Shown here: one piece after another, positions 34,659 through 42,863 of the stretch
Layout: each line of letters starts with the position of its first letter
Numbering within the stretch: position 1 is the stretch's first letter
From: Edaphobacter lichenicola
GTDB taxonomy: Bacteria; Acidobacteriota; Terriglobia; Terriglobales; Acidobacteriaceae
Direction: 5' to 3'
Length of the DNA stretch: 64,000 nt
NCBI RefSeq assembly: GCF_014201315.1
Contig: NZ_JACHDY010000001.1
Location: forward strand, 620,001 to 684,000
Position numbers and translations under genes: made by a program
The notes under the pieces: model-generated
Told to the model about the DNA's origin: nothing
The model's input: the letters and a program-made list of their open reading frames with translations, nothing else
Database searches by the model: none

Positions 34659-35309
34659 ATGTCAAAGGTTCGTGTCGCGGGATTTGGTATTTCGTTGGAC
34701 GGTTTTAGCGCAGGGATAGAGCAGAGCCTGGACGATCCGCTGGGCAAGCGCGGTCCAGAGATCTTTCAGTGGTTCTTCCATACCAGGACATTCTGCGCCA
34801 TGCTCGGCAAGGAAGGCGGATCTATCGATGTCGACGACGTGTTCGCACGGCGGGGGATGGAAAACTTTGGAGCCTTCATCCTTGGCCGCAACATGTTCGG
34901 TCCGGTGCGTGGCCCATGGCAGGACGACTCGTGGAAGGGATGGTGGGGGCCCAATCCGCCCTACCATGCGCCGACCTTCGTTCTGACGCACTACGAGCGC
35001 GAGCCGCTCGTGATGGAAGGCGGGACGACCTTCTACTTCGTCACCGGAGGAGTCGAAGAGGCGCTGAGGCTCGCGAAGCAGGCAGCGGGCGACAAGGACG
35101 TCAAGATCGGAGGCGGTGTCTCCACCGTGCGGCAGTATCTGCAGGCGGGGTTGATCGATTCCCTTCACTTTGCACTGGCACCGGTTGCCCTAGGTCAAGG
35201 GGAGGCACTGCTTACCGGTCTTGACCTGCCCGCGCTGGGATTCTCTGTGACGGAGCACGAGGCGACCGAGCACGCGACACACGTTGTGCTGGAGAAGCAG
35301 CGAATTTGA
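34659..35309 (+). CDS. RibD C-terminal/dihydrofolate reductase-family protein (second copy)
   Basis: 216 residues: VRVAGFGISLDGFSAGIEQS at the start, AFILGRNMFGPVRGPW, PTFVLTHYEREPL, TFYFVTGGVEEALRLAKQAAG, DVKIGGGVSTVRQYLQAGLI and DSLHFALAPVALGQGEALL. This is the RibD-C/YwjB-like reductase fold with an NADPH-binding GGG loop. It is only distantly similar to the 176-residue protein at 26791. Codon use (many GCG, TCG, GAG; fewer C-ending stacks) differs from the neighbouring hpt, which suggests transfer. The ATG at 34659 follows GAGGAG with suitable spacing. Confidence 0.88.
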   Translation: MSKVRVAGFGISLDGFSAGIEQSLDDPLGKRGPEIFQWFFHTRTFCAMLGKEGGSIDVDDVFARRGMENFGAFILGRNMFGPVRGPWQDDSWKGWWGPNPPYHAPTFVLTHYEREPLVMEGGTTFYFVTGGVEEALRLAKQAAGDKDVKIGGGVSTVRQYLQAGLIDSLHFALAPVALGQGEALLTGLDLPALGFSVTEHEATEHATHVVLEKQRI

Positions 35310-35407
35310 ACGAAATGATGAAGGAGAGCGAGCAGCGGCGGCGAAGGACATCACGCGGTAAGGAGCAGACCATGCCAGTGCATAACAAAAGGTCAAGCGT
35401 TCTCTAG

Positions 35408-35881
35408 CTACTTACATCTCACGCGATTATCGTGCGAGGCGACGATCTGCCATGTACCGCCGCGCTTCAGCCACGTGTCAGTCCAAACCTGGCACACCTT
35501 TATGTTCGGTTGGGACTTGTCTTTGCCGACAGCATGTTCGCTGCCGTAGACAACGGCAAAACTGTCTCCGAAGAAACGCACTTTAGCCTCATCAAGTCCG
35601 CACTCATGAGCGGTGCGTGCGCCCTTCTCGTCCTTCAGTTCATCAGCTTTTGTGAAGCGCGCACCTATCGTTGAAGTGCCTTGGAAGTCGTCGGCAAGCA
35701 GACCAGCGACGACACCGTTATCAACACATACACCCTCAGCCCACTTGCGCTCCATCTCGATGATGTATTTCGCGGTTTTATCATCCGCCGAAGACCAGTG
35801 ACTCTGCTGTGCGTATGCCTGAACAAGCAACAACGTCGTCGCGATTGCCACCGCGAAGATTCGTAAACGCGTTTCTCGCAT
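35408..35881 (-). CDS. Secreted NTF2-like/DUF4440 protein
   Basis: 157 residues with a signal peptide (IFAVAIATTLLLVQAYAQQ). The mature part is one SnoaL/NTF2-like alpha+beta cone: KYIIEMERKWAEGVCVDNGV for the first helix, then LLADDFQGTSTIG, DEAKVRFFGDSFAVVYGSEH and the final strand pair VWTDTWLKRGGTWQIVASH. DUF4440 proteins of this form are usually periplasmic and of unknown substrate. The gene is convergent with the RibD-C gene. GC content is below that of core genes. Confidence 0.85.
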   Translation of the reverse strand: MRETRLRIFAVAIATTLLLVQAYAQQSHWSSADDKTAKYIIEMERKWAEGVCVDNGVVAGLLADDFQGTSTIGARFTKADELKDEKGARTAHECGLDEAKVRFFGDSFAVVYGSEHAVGKDKSQPNIKVCQVWTDTWLKRGGTWQIVASHDNRVRCK

Positions 35882-36140
35882 GGCGGAATCCTACACTAGC
35901 TCCGATAGTGACGCACTATAACTGCACATTCGGTTATTTCGGTTGCGTGTCGGCAAACCGCACCTTACTCTCCTGAGCTCGAATCGGATATTGTCCTGAT
36001 CGAACCGCAAACCGCGGCACCGCACGCCTTCGGAGTGGATGATACTTTGCACGCTAGATGGCAGCGTAACGCTGCACTGGGTGGCAGAATTGATTGTATT
36101 CAGCGCACCCACGCCTCGTCAGAAGCTACCCTTTCGCGGC
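35882..36140. other. Spacer without recognisable feature
   Basis: About 260 bases of lower-GC sequence upstream of the NTF2-like gene and after the beta-propeller gene. Short overlapping reading frames exist in several frames, but none looks like protein. Confidence 0.5.
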
Positions 36141-37298
36141 CTACTCGGAATTCAGCGTCCAGATCGTCAACGTCGCAGTGTTGTCATCGACCGCCGCCAG
36201 GATCGCCTTGTCCTCCGTCGTCCGCACAGCTAAACCAAACGATCCGCCCTGGGCCGGATCCACCGGGATCTGCTTCACAAACCTTCCGTCCGTCGTAAAC
36301 TCGACGATCTCGCTCGGCTGATTGGCATCGGGATTGATGCCATCGTTGTTGGTCACCAGCAGGTGGCCATTCGGAGCCATCGCCAGCCCCAGCGCCCCAT
36401 GCAGATGAACATTGTCCTGATAAACAACCGTTCCCAGTCCACCATCCATCTGACGATCCGCCGCATCCCACACCGCGAAGACGGCATTGTCCCCCGTCGA
36501 AGCAACAAACAGCACGTCGCGCCGATCGTCGTACACCAGTCCCGTAGGAGCCACAAACAGCGTCACCGGATCGCCGCGGTGAATATACCCCGAAGCAATG
36601 GTCTTCGTACTCCGCAGCGTCAGGCCGCCTGAGCTTACCTTGAAGTCCATTCGGATAACCGTCCCGGTCAGTGCATTGGAGACAAACGCAATTGCCCTGT
36701 CTCCACCATCAACCAGCGCCATGTCCCACGGCCCCTGTATCGCCGCATTCGTGATGGTCTGTATCAGCTTGCCCTGATTGTTGATGACCAGCAGCGACCC
36801 TGGCCCTGCCGTTGCTGCGGTGCCGTCCACCGTCGGCGCGTTCCCGACAACCACAAACCCAACCTGCAGCGTTCCCAGCGCCGTAGAAAGCCCCAGCGGT
36901 TTTTTACCCTGGAAGAACACGGTCGGCGATCCGCTCTTCGGCACCCTGACGATGGTCGTTCCCGTACCCTGCTGATTCATGCTGTTGTTGAAGTTCGAGA
37001 CCAGAATGTCTCCACGCTTCAACGGCCCTGATCCAGCCTGAAAATTATCCCCGACAAACGCAACCCCATACGGATTCACATCCCCATTACTCGGCACCGT
37101 CGAGACACTTCTCACCGGGCTCGGCAGAAAAGCATCGTCGCCGTCACGGTGTTGCGCGAGTCCCACTCCAGTCGCACAGACCAGCAGCCAGACCAGCAGC
37201 GTAACGGCTGTAAAGGTTTTGCTCCAACCAGACCTGCTTCCCTGGCGAAGCAGCGGCGCATCTATTCCACGGCGCGAGAAAGATTCGTAGATTCGCAT
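36141..37298 (-). CDS. Secreted NHL/beta-propeller protein
   Basis: 385 residues. A hydrophobic segment at about 31-48 (VTLLVWLLVCATGVGLA) is a signal peptide preceded by a basic N-terminus of 30 residues. The rest consists of propeller blades with the typical strand pattern: NPYGVAFVGDNF, GDILVSNFNNS, GSLLVINNQGKLIQTI, PWDMALVDGG, PTGLVYDDRRDVLFVASTGDN, LGLAMAPNGHLLVTNNDG and IVEFTTDGRFVKQIPVD. No catalytic residues of lactonases can be assigned. Such proteins are common in acidobacterial secretomes. A later start within the basic N-terminus is possible. Confidence 0.82.
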   Translation of the reverse strand: MRIYESFSRRGIDAPLLRQGSRSGWSKTFTAVTLLVWLLVCATGVGLAQHRDGDDAFLPSPVRSVSTVPSNGDVNPYGVAFVGDNFQAGSGPLKRGDILVSNFNNSMNQQGTGTTIVRVPKSGSPTVFFQGKKPLGLSTALGTLQVGFVVVGNAPTVDGTAATAGPGSLLVINNQGKLIQTITNAAIQGPWDMALVDGGDRAIAFVSNALTGTVIRMDFKVSSGGLTLRSTKTIASGYIHRGDPVTLFVAPTGLVYDDRRDVLFVASTGDNAVFAVWDAADRQMDGGLGTVVYQDNVHLHGALGLAMAPNGHLLVTNNDGINPDANQPSEIVEFTTDGRFVKQIPVDPAQGGSFGLAVRTTEDKAILAAVDDNTATLTIWTLNSE

Positions 37299-37548
37299 TT
37301 CGTTGTACCTCGAAGCGAGACATTTCTGCCTCGAGTGAGATCACGGCGGCGGCACCCATCTCTCAGCAGCAAGCGAAACAATAGACCACTCACATCAACC
37401 ATGTCCGTAGAAGGCGCAACGAATGACAAAACAATTACAACTAAATGACACAGTAACCATTGCCTCTGGTCACTCGGCCCACGCGAAGAAATGCGCTGTC
37501 TTAATCTCGAGGCGCAAACTTCATCTTCAATCACCCATGAATAATCGA
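37299..37548. other. Spacer upstream of the beta-propeller gene
   Basis: 250 bases. The part 37420-37460 (ACAAAACAATTACAACTAAA) is AT-rich and could hold a promoter for the minus-strand propeller gene. Nothing else recognised. Confidence 0.4.
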
Positions 37549-38622
37549 CTAACTTCGAAGATCAACCAGCCTCGCATCTCTCTCACCGGCGAATACGCCC
37601 AACCCAAACTCCGCCGCCAGCAACTCATAACTCCGCAGCCGCTTCGCCTGATCCCACACAATCGTATTCACGATCAGCTCCCCGATCCCCAACTCCTCCG
37701 CCATCGCCTCCATCTGCTCCCGCACCACCGCAGGAGTCCCCACAAAGTACCGCGGCCACTCCCCCTCCTCCTGCCGCATATCGCCCAACAGGTACAACTC
37801 ACGCGCCGCATCCTCGGGCGATGCCACCGGCCGCCGATCCCCCTGCCGAATCCGCCGCTGCAGCAGCCGCACGCTCGAAAACAGAAACTCCGCCTCCTCC
37901 TGCGTCTCCGCGCAGATCACACCTACCGCCACCGTAGCCTCCGCCGCCTTCCGGTAAGCACTGGCAGTAAACCCACGCCGATAAGTCTCAATCGCCGCCC
38001 GCGTATTCACCGGGCTGAAGAAGTGCGCAAACGAATAAGGCAGCCCAAACTCCACCGCCGCCGCCGCGCTCCACATGCTCGACCCCAGCATCCACACATC
38101 CGGCCCACCCGGCATCTCCGGCGAAACCCGAATCCCCGCAAACGGATGCCCCTCCGGAAACCGATGTCCCAGAAACGCCAGCAGCTCGCTCACCTGGTCA
38201 GGAAAATCATCCAGCATCTTCGTCTTCCTGTCCCGCTTCAGCGCCAGCGCCTCAATCGGCCCACCGCCCGGCGCGCGCCCGATCCCCAGGTCCACCCTGT
38301 CCGGATACAGCGCATGCAGCATCCGAAAACACTCCGCCACCTTCAGCGGCGTGTAGTGCGGCAGCATAATCCCGCCCGACCCAATCCGTATCCGCTTCGT
38401 CTCCGCACCAATCCGCGCCAGCATCACCTCCGGAGCCGTACACGCCAGCGTATCCATCGCATGGTGCTCCGACATCCAGAACCGGCTATACCCCAGTCCA
38501 TCCACCAGCCGCGCCAGTTCAATCGAGTTCGCCAAAGCCACCCCGGCAAAACTACCCGCAGGCACCGGCGACTGGTCCAGCACCGAAAGTCGCAATCCGT
38601 TCTTCAAGCCATTATTGGTCAC
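37549..38622 (-). CDS. LLM-class flavin-dependent oxidoreductase
   Basis: 357 residues of a luciferase-like TIM barrel that uses FMNH2 or F420. Landmarks are LSVLDQSPVPAG, RFWMSEHHAMD, IRIGSGGIMLPHYTPLKVAE, DRVDLGIGRAPGG, and the C-terminal FVGTPAVVREQMEAMAEELGI. The SEHH and SGGIMLPHY boxes place it in the bacterial group often annotated as alkane-monooxygenase-like, MsnO8-type. The substrate is unknown. It is transcribed divergently from deoC with about 135 bases between. Confidence 0.92.
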   Translation of the reverse strand: MTNNGLKNGLRLSVLDQSPVPAGSFAGVALANSIELARLVDGLGYSRFWMSEHHAMDTLACTAPEVMLARIGAETKRIRIGSGGIMLPHYTPLKVAECFRMLHALYPDRVDLGIGRAPGGGPIEALALKRDRKTKMLDDFPDQVSELLAFLGHRFPEGHPFAGIRVSPEMPGGPDVWMLGSSMWSAAAAVEFGLPYSFAHFFSPVNTRAAIETYRRGFTASAYRKAAEATVAVGVICAETQEEAEFLFSSVRLLQRRIRQGDRRPVASPEDAARELYLLGDMRQEEGEWPRYFVGTPAVVREQMEAMAEELGIGELIVNTIVWDQAKRLRSYELLAAEFGLGVFAGERDARLVDLRS

Positions 38623-38757
38623 ACTCTTTTGATGTAAAAAAACCGAGATCGAACCACCCCGGCGCGCAAGTCATCACACCCGTTAAGCCAGCCCCACCCC
38701 CCGTATGATAGAAAGTAACCCGGCGCGATCACCTTCCCACGCCGAAGGAGCACTTTT

Positions 38758-39549
38758 TTGAACACGCTGTCCATCACCGATCCGCTCCCTCACGGCCCAG
38801 AGCACTTCGACGCCGCAGCCTTCGCCGCCCACACCCTCTCCTCGCCGCAAAACCTCGCCGCCGTCCTTGACCACACCCTCCTCAAGCCCGACGCCACCCG
38901 TACCCAGGTCCTCCAGCTCTGCAACGAAGCCGCCGAACACCGCTTCGCCTGCGCCATGATCAACCCCGCCTGGGTCCCGCTCGCCACCGCCGCCCTCCAG
39001 GGCACCGGCATCCCCGTCGGCGTCGTCATCGGCTTCCCCCTCGGCGCCACCCTCGCCATCTCCAAGCGCGAAGAGACCGCGCACATGCTCAAGCACGGCG
39101 CCCACGACATCGACATGGTCCTCAACGTCGGCCTCCTCAAGTCCGCCCAGTCCGCAGACTACGAAGCCATCCGCCAGGACATCCACGGCGTCGTAGAGAT
39201 CGCCCACGCCGCCGGAGCCATCGTCAAAGTCATCCTCGAAACCTGCCTCCTCACCTTCGAAGAAAAGCTCCGCGCCTCCGAGCTGGCCCTCTCCGCCGGT
39301 GCCGACTTCCTCAAAACCAGCACCGGCTTCTCCACCGGCGGCGCCACCGCCGACGACATCGGCCTCCTCCGCGGCGTAGCCGGCACCCGAGCAGGCGTCA
39401 AAGCCTCCGGAGGAATCCGCTCCCTCGCCGACGCCACCACCATGCTCCGCGCCGGCGCCTCCCGCATAGGAGCCAGCGCCAGCGTCAAAATCGTCAACGA
39501 GCTCGCCGGACACGCCCCAGACCCAGCCGCCCCAGCCCCCACCTACTAA
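38758..39549 (+). CDS. deoC: Deoxyribose-phosphate aldolase
   Basis: Class I aldolase converting 2-deoxyribose 5-phosphate to glyceraldehyde 3-phosphate and acetaldehyde. 263 residues. DHTLLKPDAT (about residues 38-47) is the start of the barrel. DIDMVLNVG supplies the catalytic Asp region, VKVILETCLL the strand-6 region, and FLKTSTGF the Schiff-base lysine (about residue 184). KASGGIR (about 215-221) holds the second lysine. The first 25 residues are an extension over the short E. coli-like form. The start is TTG at 38758 with AAGGAG seven bases before. Confidence 0.95.
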   Translation: MNTLSITDPLPHGPEHFDAAAFAAHTLSSPQNLAAVLDHTLLKPDATRTQVLQLCNEAAEHRFACAMINPAWVPLATAALQGTGIPVGVVIGFPLGATLAISKREETAHMLKHGAHDIDMVLNVGLLKSAQSADYEAIRQDIHGVVEIAHAAGAIVKVILETCLLTFEEKLRASELALSAGADFLKTSTGFSTGGATADDIGLLRGVAGTRAGVKASGGIRSLADATTMLRAGASRIGASASVKIVNELAGHAPDPAAPAPTY

Positions 39550-39637
39550 CTCCAACGAAGGGGAAGTGGTGAATCCCCAGCATTTTGCCAGAACTACCAC
39601 ACATGCAGCCTCAGCAGTTGCCGTTGCTTCTAGGTAC

Positions 39638-39657
39638 CCCAAGGCTTTAGCCTTGGG
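39638..39657. repeat. REP-type palindrome
   Basis: CCCAAGGCTTTAGCCTTGGG, a perfect hairpin around CTTTAG. Related GGCTTTAGCC-type hairpins recur at 39720-39740, 39760-39773 and about 39816-39830. Confidence 0.75.
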
Positions 39658-39693
39658 TCTCTCAGCCAGCGAAGAGAGTGGGGCTTTAGAGGC

Positions 39694-39812
39694 TGCTGAA
39701 AAAACCTGTATTGCTTAAGGGCACGGCTTCAGCGGTGCTATAAGTGTCCTGTTTGCAATGCGGCTTTAGCCGCTGAGGTACGCTTTTCTTCCTCCCGGGC
39801 ACATTTTCAGCA
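39694..39812. repeat. Small element with TGCTGAAAA/TTTTCAGCA inverted ends
   Basis: The ends TGCTGAAAA (39694-39702) and TTTTCAGCA (39804-39812) are exact inverted repeats. Inside are two hairpins, GCACGGCTTCAGCGGTGC and GCGGCTTTAGCCGC, but no reading frame. Its size and form are those of a MITE or BIME. Confidence 0.55.
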
Positions 39813-39967
39813 CCCCCTTTAGCCCCTGGGGTATGCCCTCCTCTCCCAGCCGAGTCCTCGACCGCCGCAAGCTCATCCCCTGCCAAATCCCCTGTCAAGC
39901 CCCCAAACAACCAATCCCCTTCAAAGTCAAAAACATAGCCATGGCGTATCAGTTCCACCCACTCCGC

Positions 39968-40013
39968 TATAATAACTACAGTGTTCATTCTTTTGACCCC
40001 GGTCACCGGGGTC
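39968..40013 (+). promoter_or_regulatory. Candidate promoter and palindromic leader for the GAF-SpoIIE gene
   Basis: TATAAT at 39968-39973 is followed 22 bases later by GACCCCGGTCACCGGGGTC, a perfect palindrome that may be an operator or the start of a transcript hairpin. No good -35 was found. The next gene starts at 40181. Confidence 0.4.
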
Positions 40014-40180
40014 GTCTCATTTAACCAGGCAGCTACACCCTTAAACCCTTTGGAATGAGGATTCTGCAGCTAAACCTTTTGCAATCTTATTTTTGCGAGG
40101 TACCACCCTCTGCAAATCAAACAAAAATAACCTACTTACACGACAATAATATGGGGGGGACCCCCGACTGACAGGAGCGA

Positions 40181-42223
40181 ATGAATCAGGCGATCACAAC
40201 CGGAGAGGAGCCGCAAGATAGAACACTCATCCCGGCTCCTACAGAGGAACCCGGCCCGCTCGTCCACAACGATCCGCAATCCCCATCAGGCACTCCCCAA
40301 ACCCAACCTCACCCGGTAATATCAACGCAAAGCAGAATGCCTTCCCCCATCAAACCGAGCTCCACGCCGCCTCCCGCTCCCGAAGCACCTGTGCCCGAGC
40401 ACCCCTACGAGGGGGACTACCGCCCCCCCACCCAGCAACTCTTCCACTCCCACGCCGCCGACCCCAAAATTCGCGTCGAGCCCCTCCAGGTCGAGTTCCT
40501 CCACAACCTCGCCGACGCCCTCAACACTACCCTCGACCTCAACACCCTCATGCACCGCGTCGCCGACCTCGTCCGCGCCGTCATCGACTACAAGATCTTC
40601 GCCATCCTCCTCGTCAACGAGCGCGCCGCCGACCTCCGCATGCGCTTCCAGATCGGACACTCCACCGAGGTCGAGCGCATGCGCATCAAACTCGGCCGCG
40701 GCGTCGCCGGTCAAGCCGCACTGCAACGCAAATCTCTCCTCGTCGAAGACGTCACCACGCAGGAGAACTACATCGACGCGAACCCCAACGTCCGCTCCGA
40801 GCTAGCCGTCCCGCTCGTGGTCAAGAACAAGGTCATCGGCGTCCTCGATCTGCAGTCCGAGACCATCGGCTACTTCACCATGGAGCACCAGCGCCTGCTC
40901 GAGCTGGTCGCCTCCCGCATGGCCATCGCCATCGAGAACGCCCGCCTCTACACCCGCGTCTCCCGCCAGGCCCAAACCCTCGCCGTGCTCAACGACATCT
41001 CCCGCGAGATCACCAGCATTCTCGATCCCGACGACCTCCTCGAGCGCATCGGCCAGCTCCTCAAGCGCGTCATCGACTTCCACATGTTCACCATCCTCCT
41101 GTGGAACGACCGCACCCAGCTCTTCGAGCACCGCTTCTCCTCCCGCTTCGGCGAACGCGTCACCCGCGAGCGCACCATCGCCCTCGGCGAAGGCCTCATC
41201 GGCACCGCCGCCCAGCTCCGCGAGCCCATCCTGGCGCCCGACGTCCGCAAGGACCCGCGCTACGTCGAAGCCAACCCCGAGGTCCGCTCCGAACTCGCCA
41301 TTCCCCTCGTCTACAAGGGCGAGGTCATCGGCGTCCTCGACCTCGAACACACCCGCGTCAACTACTACAACGACGACCACCAGCGCACCCTCTCCACCCT
41401 CGCCTCACAGGTCGCCATCAGCATCGCCAACGCCAAGCTGTATCAGCGCATCCACGAGGAGGAGCAGCGCATGGAGCGCGACCTCGACATGGCCCGCCAG
41501 GTCCAGCTCCGCCTCATGCCCTCGCACCCGCCCAAGCTCGAGCGCGCCGAGATCGCCGCCCGCTTCGTCGCCGCCCGCTCCATCGGAGGCGATGTCTTCG
41601 ACTACCTCGACTACGGCTCCGGCCGCATCGCCATCGCCGTAGGAGACGTCAGCGGCAAAGCAGCTCCCGCCGCGCTCTACGCCGCCCTGGTCAGCGGAAT
41701 CCTCCGCTCCCTCGCCCCCCGGCATCTCTCTCCCGCAGCCATGCTCGTCGCCCTCAACGACCAGCTCCAGGAGCGCAAGCTCGACTCCCAGTACGTCACC
41801 ATGCTCATGGCCGTCTGGGACGACAACAACCAGACCCTCCAGATCGCCAACGCCGGCTCCGTCCAACCCCTCTTCGTCGCCGTCAACTCCGACACCACCA
41901 AGCCGCCCAGCGTCCGCACCATCAAAGCCGAAGGCTTCCCCCTCGGCCTCTTCCCCAACGCCGAGTACGAAGAGTTCACCCTCTCCACCCGCCCCGGCGA
42001 CCTCATCGTCTTCTTCTCCGACGGCATCGTCGACGCCGTCAACGCCACCGGCGATATGTTTGGCGACGAACGCCTCACCCAACTCCTCGAGTCCCAGCAC
42101 CAACCCGCGGCCCAGTTCACGGTAGACGCCGTCCTCCAGGCCGTCACCGACTTCCAGGCCGGCACCGCTCACTTCGACGACGAGACGATCGTAGTCCTGC
42201 GCGCCACCGGCCAAAGCACCTGA
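40181..42223 (+). CDS. PP2C-type (SpoIIE) phosphatase with two GAF domains
   Basis: 680 residues. The first 95 are Pro/Thr/Glu-rich and probably disordered. Two GAF sensor domains follow (about 105-265 and 275-430), each with an RSELAVPL or RSELAIPL strand and VIGVLDL. A short coiled linker (ERDLDMARQVQLRLMP) leads to a SpoIIE/PP2C serine phosphatase (about 450-675) with metal-binding GGDVFDYLDY, VGDVSGKA, VFFSDGIVDA and HFDDETIVVL. RsbU-like enzymes of this kind control anti-anti-sigma factors. The partner is not in the window. AGGAG precedes the ATG, and a G7 box lies 16 bases upstream of that. Confidence 0.93.
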   Translation: MNQAITTGEEPQDRTLIPAPTEEPGPLVHNDPQSPSGTPQTQPHPVISTQSRMPSPIKPSSTPPPAPEAPVPEHPYEGDYRPPTQQLFHSHAADPKIRVEPLQVEFLHNLADALNTTLDLNTLMHRVADLVRAVIDYKIFAILLVNERAADLRMRFQIGHSTEVERMRIKLGRGVAGQAALQRKSLLVEDVTTQENYIDANPNVRSELAVPLVVKNKVIGVLDLQSETIGYFTMEHQRLLELVASRMAIAIENARLYTRVSRQAQTLAVLNDISREITSILDPDDLLERIGQLLKRVIDFHMFTILLWNDRTQLFEHRFSSRFGERVTRERTIALGEGLIGTAAQLREPILAPDVRKDPRYVEANPEVRSELAIPLVYKGEVIGVLDLEHTRVNYYNDDHQRTLSTLASQVAISIANAKLYQRIHEEEQRMERDLDMARQVQLRLMPSHPPKLERAEIAARFVAARSIGGDVFDYLDYGSGRIAIAVGDVSGKAAPAALYAALVSGILRSLAPRHLSPAAMLVALNDQLQERKLDSQYVTMLMAVWDDNNQTLQIANAGSVQPLFVAVNSDTTKPPSVRTIKAEGFPLGLFPNAEYEEFTLSTRPGDLIVFFSDGIVDAVNATGDMFGDERLTQLLESQHQPAAQFTVDAVLQAVTDFQAGTAHFDDETIVVLRATGQST

Positions 42224-42352
42224 AGCAGCCCGGAAAGGGTATACCCCACCTCTTAGAGCTGTAACGATTCTTTAAAAAAATCACCATCTACCTAAGAGTG
42301 AATATTTGCCCTCAGCAGGCCATAGTTTCCTGAGTCGCAAAAGGAGATAAAT

Positions 42353-42463
42353 ATGAGTGCATTTTGTCGTCAGCTTTATAAGTATTTGGGCAGTGCAGCT
42401 TCAGATTCATTGTCCAACACAGAATATTTTGCATTAGTCCACCACTATAACCAGCATTGCTAA
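42353..42463 (+). CDS. Small protein of 36 aa in an AT-rich islet
   Basis: A strong AAGGAG lies six bases before ATG 42353. The frame encodes 36 residues (MSAFCRQLYKYLGSAASDSL, then SNTEYFALVHHYNQHC) and ends at TAA 42461. It is rich in Ser, Tyr and His, has two Cys (residues 5 and 36, the last residue) and no hydrophobic helix. The surrounding 400 bases are distinctly AT-rich compared with the rest of the window. The next gene starts ten bases downstream on the same strand. I know of no similar peptide. Confidence 0.55.
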   Translation: MSAFCRQLYKYLGSAASDSLSNTEYFALVHHYNQHC

Positions 42464-42473
42464 AGAGGGCTAT

Positions 42474-42737
42474 ATGGAACGCCATGAAAACAATGAGATG
42501 TTCAATCCTTATGGCATAGCCGATATTACTGCTGAAGAGCAGAATAGAATTAGTTCAAGTCTTCAGCAATTTCGCACTAATGCCAAAACAATATTGAAAA
42601 AAGAAGATGCTAGATTAGACGATGGTATAAAACAGGTCAAAGAACTCAAAAATGCAACTGACAAAGAATTGAAGGCTCTCCTAGGTGAAGAGCGGTTTCA
42701 TTCTTTTATGGCACATATAACAGGAACCGGATCTTAG
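42474..42737 (+). CDS. Small helical protein of unknown function (87 aa)
   Basis: 87 residues, soluble and highly charged: ITAEEQNRISSSLQQFRTNA (about 19-38), then KTILKKEDARLDDGIKQVKE, and LKALLGEERFHSFM near the end. The helix-turn-helix spacing and the (I/L)TAEEQ...LGEERF pairing recall Spy/CpxP-type LTxxQ helices, but there is no signal peptide, so the resemblance may be superficial. The start ATG 42474 has AGAGGG six bases upstream. Codon use is AT-rich, like the 36-aa gene directly before it, and unlike all neighbours, which suggests a recent arrival. Confidence 0.7.
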   Translation: MERHENNEMFNPYGIADITAEEQNRISSSLQQFRTNAKTILKKEDARLDDGIKQVKELKNATDKELKALLGEERFHSFMAHITGTGS

Positions 42738-42761
42738 AACCTGAGATAGTCCCGATAGTTT

Positions 42762-42782
42762 GTGGGCCCGTACGGAAGGACG
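42762..42782. repeat. Eroded terminus of the palindromic repeat family (copy H)
   Basis: GTGGGCCCGTACGGAAGGACG matches the right terminus of the other copies with a few changes and nothing else of the element. It abuts the AT-rich islet. Confidence 0.5.
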
Positions 42783-42810
42783 TTTTACATCGCAACAACA
42801 GTAGAGGACA

Positions 42811-42840
42811 AAAGAGGCCTGCCTCCGCGCAGACCCCTTT
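42811..42840. terminator. Terminator hairpin between convergent genes
   Basis: AAAGAGGCCTGC-CTCCGC-GCAGACCCCTTT: a 12-base stem with two G-U pairs and A/T runs at both ends. It lies between the 87-aa gene and the DUF2076 gene and may serve both. Confidence 0.75.
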
Positions 42841-42863
42841 CATTTACTAACCTCTATTCGGCA

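Larger units (their letters stand above)
39550..40180. other. Hairpin-rich 630-base spacer
   Basis: No coding sequence. From left to right: a palindrome (39638-39657), a 119-bp element with inverted ends (39694-39812), the 15-mer TGTCAAGCCCCCAAA (39893-39907), a TATAAT (39968-39973), a perfect palindrome (39995-40013) and a GGGGGGGACCCCC box (40153-40165). This looks like a regulatory leader for the phosphatase gene. Confidence 0.6.

Noticed and set aside
37423..38637. A 404-codon plus-strand frame over the LLM oxidoreductase gene
   Set aside because: Arg/Pro/His-rich shadow of a well-defined minus-strand enzyme.
39638..39830. CRISPR array
   Set aside because: The hairpins are of different sequence and irregularly spaced, with no constant repeat and spacer lengths.
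42353..42463. Reading the 36-aa peptide as a lanthipeptide or other RiPP precursor
   Set aside because: No modification enzyme, protease or exporter gene lies near, and no leader motif is seen. Left as unknown.
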